A stretch of 6,156 nt of DNA. It comes from Yinghuangia elevatio. Its GTDB lineage: Bacteria; Actinomycetota; Actinomycetes; Streptomycetales; Streptomycetaceae. The notes under the pieces are model-generated. The model had not been told where the DNA came from. It made no database searches and saw nothing but the letters and a program-made list of their open reading frames with translations. Position numbers and translations under genes: made by a program. Position 1 is the first letter of the stretch; each line of letters starts with the position of its first letter. Of the stretch, positions 1-6,156 are shown piece by piece. The DNA lies in the NCBI RefSeq assembly GCF_040649515.1, contig NZ_JBEZFP010000239.1:1-6156 (forward strand). Reading direction: 5' to 3'.

Positions 1-24
1 GCCGCCGCGTCGCGACGCGGCGGC
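1..24 (-). terminator. Perfect palindrome after mfd, probable terminator
   Basis: The first 24 bases are a perfect palindrome that can fold into a 10-bp GC-only stem (GCCGCCGCGT pairing with ACGCGGCGGC) around a CGCG loop. It starts 17 bases past the mfd stop codon when read on the minus strand. No T-tract follows within the window, but GC-rich actinobacterial terminators often lack one. It lies at the window edge, so the gene beyond it is unseen and the hairpin could serve both strands. Confidence 0.45.
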
Positions 25-41
25 CCCCTACGTTTGCCACA

Positions 42-3590
<3,549 letters not shown>

Positions 3591-3602
3591 GAGATGCGCG
3601 GA

Positions 3603-3608
3603 TCCTCC
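3603..3608 (-). promoter_or_regulatory. mfd ribosome binding site
   Basis: GGAGGA on the minus strand lies 12 bases upstream of the ATG at 3588-3590. It is a strong Shine-Dalgarno match with slightly long spacing. It supports this start over the longer open frame. Confidence 0.6.
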
Positions 3609-3632
3609 GGACGAGCGACGCGCGGGCAACGC

Positions 3633-3665
3633 GGAACGCCCCGGCCTGAGAAGGACCGGGGTTCC
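3633..3665 (-). repeat. Hairpin in the mfd 5' leader
   Basis: An imperfect inverted repeat: GGAA, then CCCCGG, then CCT pair in turn with AGG, CCGGGG and TTCC around a GAGA loop (plus-strand reading). One 1-base and one 2-base bulge interrupt a total of 13 pairs. It lies 25 bases upstream of the mfd ribosome binding site. It could be an mRNA leader structure. A terminator role is less likely because no gene on either strand ends here. Confidence 0.4.
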
Positions 3666-3669
3666 CCCA

Positions 3670-3699
3670 AGAGTACGCGGCCCACCGAAAACCTGCCGG
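3670..3699 (-). promoter_or_regulatory. Weak candidate promoter for mfd
   Basis: On the minus strand TACTCT (3670-3675) fits the TANNNT -10 pattern of actinobacterial housekeeping promoters. The hexamer 18 bases upstream, CCGGCA (3694-3699), matches the TTGACA -35 box at only three positions. Transcription would begin near 3663 and give a leader of about 70 bases that includes the hairpin at 3633-3665. This is a pattern match only. Confidence 0.2.
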
Positions 3700-3706
3700 A
3701 CAGCCG

Positions 3707-3733
3707 CCCCCGCCCCCCGCTCCCCCACCCCCC
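3707..3733 (-). other. Putative G-quadruplex motif upstream of mfd
   Basis: On the minus strand there are four G-runs of 6, 5, 6 and 5, separated by loops of 1 base (T), 3 bases (AGC) and 1 base (C). This far exceeds the usual quadruplex rule of four runs of three or more with loops of up to seven. The complementary plus strand could form an i-motif. The tract lies 117-143 bases upstream of the mfd start codon on its sense strand, just beyond the weak promoter candidate. Whether it folds in the cell, or affects mfd expression, is inference. Confidence 0.6.
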
Positions 3734-3747
3734 ACTAGGCCAAACGA

Positions 3748-3766
3748 GTGAACCCCCACCATTCAC
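3748..3766. repeat. Short inverted repeat GTGAA-N9-TTCAC
   Basis: A perfect 5-bp inverted repeat with a 9-base spacer lies in the C-rich gap between mfd and the truncated gene. The spacing resembles a dimeric regulator site, but arms this short can arise by chance. Confidence 0.2.
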
Positions 3767-3823
3767 GCCACCCCCGCCACCCCACTACCTACCGTTCCCC
3801 CATGGTCACTTCGCGCGCAGGCG

Positions 3824-4174
3824 TTGCGTGGCGCTGACACGGACGTCCTCGGTTACTACTCGGAGTTCCTGGAAGTCGGGCTGGACAACACCCCGGCGCG
3901 AGCCCTCTGGAGGGACTTGATGTACCGCGGCAGCTTCTTCCCCGGGCGCGGGACGCTCGTCGAGGAGAACCAGCTCATCGGCGAGGCCCACGGCAAGGTC
4001 ATGGACGCCGCCGACAAGGTGCTGCATCTGCTGGAGCGGCGCGGCGTGGCTGTGTCGGACGCCGAGCGGCAGCGCGTCCTCGAGTGCGGGGACCTCGACG
4101 TGCTCAACGTGTGGTTCGACCGTGCGATCACCGCCGAGACGACGGATGCGGTGTTCGTGGAGCCCTTCAAGTAG
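3824..4174 (+). pseudogene. 5'-truncated remnant of an actinobacterial hypothetical protein (Rpn/PD-(D/E)XK-like family)
   Basis: The 116 codons read as real protein (YYSEFLEVGLDNTPA, then WRDLMYRGSFFPGRGT). They resemble from memory the C-terminal part of a roughly 280-300-residue hypothetical family common in Streptomyces and relatives, related to Rpn-type putative nucleases/transposases. The final part, with RRGVAVSDAERQRVLECGDL and a WFDRAI segment, matches the conserved tail. The expected N-terminal nuclease-like domain is missing. In frame, family-like sequence fades near 3806 into low-complexity C-rich DNA, and a TGA stop lies at 3749-3751. The first possible start is TTG at 3824, with no ribosome binding site. 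An internal ATG at 3920 has GGAGGG five bases upstream and could give an 84-aa peptide. I see no membrane segment. It is most likely a decayed 3' fragment. The family assignment is by recall, and the function of the fragment is unknown. Confidence 0.6.
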
Positions 4175-4241
4175 GCGCGAAGACGCCCGTTCTGTGCGTA
4201 CGTGCGGCCCGGTGTGACGAGTGCCGCTTGGCCGGTGCGGT

Positions 4242-4262
4242 CTTGCCCCTTGGCAACGCAAG
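4242..4262. repeat. Nested inverted repeats over the -35 region
   Basis: CTTGC (4242-4246) and GCAAG (4258-4262) form a 5-bp inverted repeat with an 11-base spacer. A second pair, TTGCC (4243-4247) and GGCAA (4252-4256), is nested inside it. Both overlap the TTGGCA -35 candidate of the dehydrogenase promoter, where a regulator site would block RNA polymerase. Confidence 0.3.
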
Positions 4263-4278
4263 GCGTAGGGGATCAAAT
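4250..4278 (+). promoter_or_regulatory. Candidate promoter of the aldehyde dehydrogenase gene
   Basis: TTGGCA (4250-4255) matches the -35 consensus at five of six positions. It is followed after exactly 17 bases by TCAAAT (4273-4278), a four-of-six match to the -10 box. Transcription would start near 4285, about 80 bases before the ATG. An overlapping alternative is TTGCCC (4243-4248), 17 bases, then TAGGGG (4266-4271), which fits less well. Confidence 0.4.
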
Positions 4279-4289
4279 GAGACCGGAGA

Positions 4290-4310
4290 AATCTGACGAC
4301 GCGTCGGATT
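4290..4310. promoter_or_regulatory. Operator-like inverted repeat upstream of the aldehyde dehydrogenase gene
   Basis: Arms AATCTGACG and CGTCGGATT flank a central ACG. Eight of nine arm positions are symmetric and the ninth is a T.G mismatch. The site begins 11 bases after the candidate -10 box, over or just past the expected transcription start, which is typical for a repressor operator. It could also fold as a 5' leader hairpin. No regulator gene lies in the window, so the binding protein is unknown. Confidence 0.4.
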
Positions 4311-4347
4311 ACTGAGAGTCACATCGGGTCGTACGGGCGTACAGGGC

Positions 4348-4354
4348 GAGGGAG
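4348..4354 (+). promoter_or_regulatory. Ribosome binding site of the aldehyde dehydrogenase gene
   Basis: GAGGGAG ends 12 bases before the ATG at 4367. The spacing is rather long, but it is the best purine-rich match upstream and it supports the start giving MSGEAQKLFIGG. Confidence 0.45.
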
Positions 4355-4366
4355 ACGACGCAAAAG

Positions 4367-5824
4367 ATGAGTGGCGAGGCGCAGAAGCTCTTCATCGGTG
4401 GCGAGTGGGTCGAGCCGGACCGCGGCCACTATGAGGTGATCAACCCGGCGACCGAGGAGGTCGTGGGCCTGGCTCCCGAGGCGTCGGTCGAGCAGGCGCA
4501 CGCGGCGGCCGAGGCCGCCTCGAAGGCGTTCGAGTCGTGGTCGCAGTCCACCCCCGAGCAGCGCGCCGCGATCCTCGACCGGGCCGCCGACCTGCTGTTC
4601 AAGGGCGGCGACCTGCCGGCCCTGGCCGCGGCCGAGTCCGGCGCGACGCCGCAGACCGCGATGATGATGCACGTCGGCACCGCATACGCGCGCTTCAAGC
4701 GCTACGCGAAGGGTGCCCTGGAGCCGGTCGAGAGCGCGCTCCCGCCGTCGATCGCCCCGGCCACCGCGCTCAGCAAGGCGGGCGTGTTCGGCTCGCTGGT
4801 GATCCGCCAGCCGGTCGGCGTCGTCACCTGCATCACGTCGTACAACAACCCGCTCGCCAACACCGCGGGCAAGATCGCCCCGGCCATCGCGATGGGCAAC
4901 ACCTGCGTCGTCAAGCCCGCGCCCCAGGACCCGCTGGCGGTGTACCGCCTGGCGAACGCGCTGGAGGAAGCGGGCCTGCCCAAGGGCGTGCTCAACATCG
5001 TGACCGGCTCGGCGCCGGACGTCGGCGTGGCCACCGTCGAGTCGCCGTACGTCGACATGGTCAGCTTCACCGGTTCGACCCAGGTCGGCATGAAGATCGC
5101 CGAGGCCGCGGGCCGCGGCATGAAGCGGCAGCTCATGGAGCTGGGCGGCAAGGGCGCGTGTGTCGTGTTCGACGACGCCGACATCCCCGCGGCGGTCGCC
5201 GGCATCGGCACCGTGTGGAGCTTCTACTCGGGCCAGATCTGCACCGCCCCGACGCGCGTGATCGTGCAGCGCGGCGCGTACCAGCAGCTGGTGGCTGGCC
5301 TGGAGGCGTACGCCAAGGCACTCAAGGTCGGCAACCCGGCCGACGAGGGCGTCGTGGTCGGCCCGGTCATCTCGGCGGTGCAGCGCGGCCGCGTGGAGGA
5401 CCTGGTCGCGCAGGGCAAGGCCGAGGGCGCGCACCTGGTGGTCGGCGGCGAGCGCCCCGACTTCGACAAGGGCTTCTTCGTCGCCCCGACGCTGTTCACC
5501 GAGGCGACGAACGAGATGAGCATCGCCCGCGAGGAGTTCTTCGGCCCGGTCGTCACGGTCATCCCGTTCGACGACGAGGAGGAGGGCGTCAAGATCGCCA
5601 ACGACTCCGACTACGGCCTGATCAGCTACGTCTTCTCCGCGGACTCCGAGCGCGCGTTCCGCGTCGCGCGCCGCCTCCGCTCGGGCGGCGTCGGCGTCAA
5701 CACGGTCGGCCGCAACATGGAGGCGCCGTTCGGCGGCTTCAAGAAGTCCGGCGTCGGCCGCGACGGCGGCTCGTACGGCCTGCACGCCTACAGCGAGATC
5801 CAGTCGCTGGTCTGGCAGGGCTGA
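4367..5824 (+). CDS. NAD(P)-dependent aldehyde dehydrogenase
   Basis: This 485-aa protein is a complete member of the aldehyde dehydrogenase superfamily, cytoplasmic enzymes that oxidise an aldehyde to its acid with NAD or NADP. The N-terminus, KLFIGGEWV followed by INPATEE, is typical. All catalytic landmarks are present: the oxyanion-hole Asn (N160, in SYNNP), the cofactor-contacting Lys (K183, in KPAPQDP), the Rossmann motif FTGSTQVG (234-241), the general base Glu (E258, in MELGGKG), the nucleophile Cys (C292, in GQICTAPTR), the cofactor-ribose Glu (E390, in EEFFGP) and a C-terminal PFGGFKKSGVGRDGG. The length is standard, and there is no signal peptide or membrane segment. The usual PWNFP around the Asn is replaced by SYNNP, which suggests a different substrate or cofactor pocket. 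The substrate cannot be read from sequence or neighbours. The gene has its own candidate promoter, operator-like repeat and terminator, so it is probably transcribed alone. Confidence 0.95.
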   Translation: MSGEAQKLFIGGEWVEPDRGHYEVINPATEEVVGLAPEASVEQAHAAAEAASKAFESWSQSTPEQRAAILDRAADLLFKGGDLPALAAAESGATPQTAMMMHVGTAYARFKRYAKGALEPVESALPPSIAPATALSKAGVFGSLVIRQPVGVVTCITSYNNPLANTAGKIAPAIAMGNTCVVKPAPQDPLAVYRLANALEEAGLPKGVLNIVTGSAPDVGVATVESPYVDMVSFTGSTQVGMKIAEAAGRGMKRQLMELGGKGACVVFDDADIPAAVAGIGTVWSFYSGQICTAPTRVIVQRGAYQQLVAGLEAYAKALKVGNPADEGVVVGPVISAVQRGRVEDLVAQGKAEGAHLVVGGERPDFDKGFFVAPTLFTEATNEMSIAREEFFGPVVTVIPFDDEEEGVKIANDSDYGLISYVFSADSERAFRVARRLRSGGVGVNTVGRNMEAPFGGFKKSGVGRDGGSYGLHAYSEIQSLVWQG

Positions 5825-5844
5825 CCCCACACGCAACCACCCGA

Positions 5845-5876
5845 GGGCCGCACCGGATTCAAGTCCGGTGCGGTCC
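5845..5876 (+). terminator. Strong hairpin terminator after the aldehyde dehydrogenase gene
   Basis: A perfect 10-bp stem (CCGCACCGGA with TCCGGTGCGG) closes a 6-base TTCAAG loop. It extends at the base by one G.T and two G-C pairs to 13 bp. It starts 20 bases after the stop codon. Only a weak T-rich tail follows (TTCGTGCTT). This is a typical actinobacterial intrinsic terminator and may also act on transcripts arriving from the right. Confidence 0.8.
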
Positions 5877-6001
5877 TTCGTGCTTGGGGATGGGGTCGAG
5901 GGGTTCGTGTGCGTGGGTCGTCCACCCCGTGAGGTCGACCTGAGTCCGATCGAGTTCGTCACGTCGCGCCAACGCGTGGGCCACGAAGACACCGGGGAGG
6001 C

Positions 6002-6026
6002 GGACCGCGTGGTCGGCCTGCGGTCC
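6002..6026. repeat. Inverted repeat GGACCGC-N11-GCGGTCC
   Basis: A perfect 7-bp inverted repeat with an 11-base loop. It could be a second, weaker terminator or part of the repeat region to its right. No T-tract follows on either strand. Confidence 0.35.
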
Positions 6027-6041
6027 TGCCCCACCCCGCAC

Positions 6042-6156
6042 GCGGCCGGAGGCCGCCGGAAGCAGTCGGAACACCCCGTGTGATCGACGAGCGAAGCGAG
6101 GAGAGCGGCCGGAGGCCGCCAAGCAGACTTTCCTGCGTCGGAGGGAGCGAAGCGAG
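6042..6156. repeat. Interspersed repeats: two GC-rich hairpin units and two GAGCGAAGCGAG units
   Basis: The 16-base unit GCGGCCGGAGGCCGCC occurs at 6042-6057 and 6105-6120. Each copy folds on itself (GCGGCC with GGCCGC) and each is followed by AAGCAG (6060-6065 and 6121-6126). The 12-base unit GAGCGAAGCGAG occurs at 6089-6100 and 6145-6156. The order is hairpin, 12-mer, hairpin, 12-mer, with offsets of 63 and 56 bases between copies. The last copy ends exactly at the window edge, so the array may continue. It looks like a dispersed intergenic repeat rather than coding DNA. I did not recognise it as a named element. Confidence 0.6.

Larger units (their letters stand above)
5877..6156. other. 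Gene-free intergenic stretch at the right edge
   Basis: I see no convincing gene here. The short open frames on both strands lack a ribosome binding site and any recognisable family motif. The minus-strand frame that ends at 5859 has fairly GC-biased third positions over its last 50 or so codons and could be a worn gene end, but I could not identify it. The stretch does hold an inverted repeat and interspersed short repeats, described separately. Confidence 0.5.

Noticed and set aside
3591..3728. N-terminal extension of Mfd from the upstream ATG at 3726-3728
   Set aside because: The 46 added residues (MGERGAGAAVRQVFGG and on) do not look like Mfd, lie over the leader hairpin and have no ribosome binding site, whereas the inner ATG has GGAGGA and a family-like start.
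3664..3801. Proline-rich short protein in the C-rich block
   Set aside because: Runs of Pro codons are just the translation of C-tracts. There is no start with a ribosome binding site and no codon-position signal.
5850..5876. tRNA 3' half, suggested by the GGATTCAAGTCC stretch resembling a T-arm
   Set aside because: The 5-bp T-stem does not pair when the loop is set to seven bases, there is no acceptor or anticodon arm upstream, and the sequence is fully explained as a terminator stem-loop.
5932..5941. AGGTCGACCT palindrome as a regulator site
   Set aside because: It is a lone 10-bp palindrome in GC-rich DNA with no promoter or gene start beside it, so chance is the simpler explanation.
4319..6034. 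A 571-codon open frame on the minus strand opposite the aldehyde dehydrogenase
   Set aside because: It is an antisense shadow caused by GC-rich codons. It is low in complexity, rich in Arg, Ala and Asp, and runs through the terminator hairpin and the repeats.
6042..6156. CRISPR array
   Set aside because: The repeats are of two different kinds, each present only twice with unequal spacing, are only 12-16 bases long and have no cas genes nearby.

Overview
This window looks like chromosome from a GC-rich actinobacterium. Third codon positions are almost all G or C, the transcription-repair coupling factor is of actinobacterial type, and a small gene remnant resembles the tail of a hypothetical-protein family I know from Streptomyces and its relatives. 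A Pseudonocardiales or Streptomyces-like host fits, but the sequence does not fix the genus.

Layout: positions 1-24 hold a perfect palindrome just past the end of mfd, probably its terminator. Positions 42-3590 on the minus strand are a complete mfd gene (1,182 aa from the chosen start). Between mfd and the next coding remnant (3591-3823) lies a strongly C-rich stretch. It carries the mfd ribosome binding site, a 5' leader hairpin and a strong G-quadruplex pattern on the mfd-sense strand. Positions 3824-4174 on the plus strand encode the C-terminal part of a larger protein that has lost its 5' end. The gap 4175-4366 holds a plausible promoter with two inverted repeats, then a ribosome binding site. 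Positions 4367-5824 on the plus strand encode a complete NAD(P)-dependent aldehyde dehydrogenase, followed by a strong hairpin terminator at 5845-5876. The last 280 bases have no gene I can support. They contain an interspersed repeat pair (GCGGCCGGAGGCCGCC and GAGCGAAGCGAG, each twice) that runs to the window edge.

The two intact genes are transcribed divergently and do not form an operon. Mfd is a housekeeping DNA-repair protein. The aldehyde dehydrogenase appears to be a single-gene transcription unit with its own promoter, a possible operator and a terminator. I saw no clear new multi-gene system. The non-routine content is in the intergenic DNA: the G-quadruplex tract upstream of mfd, the truncated gene, the operator-like repeats before the dehydrogenase and the repeats at the right edge.
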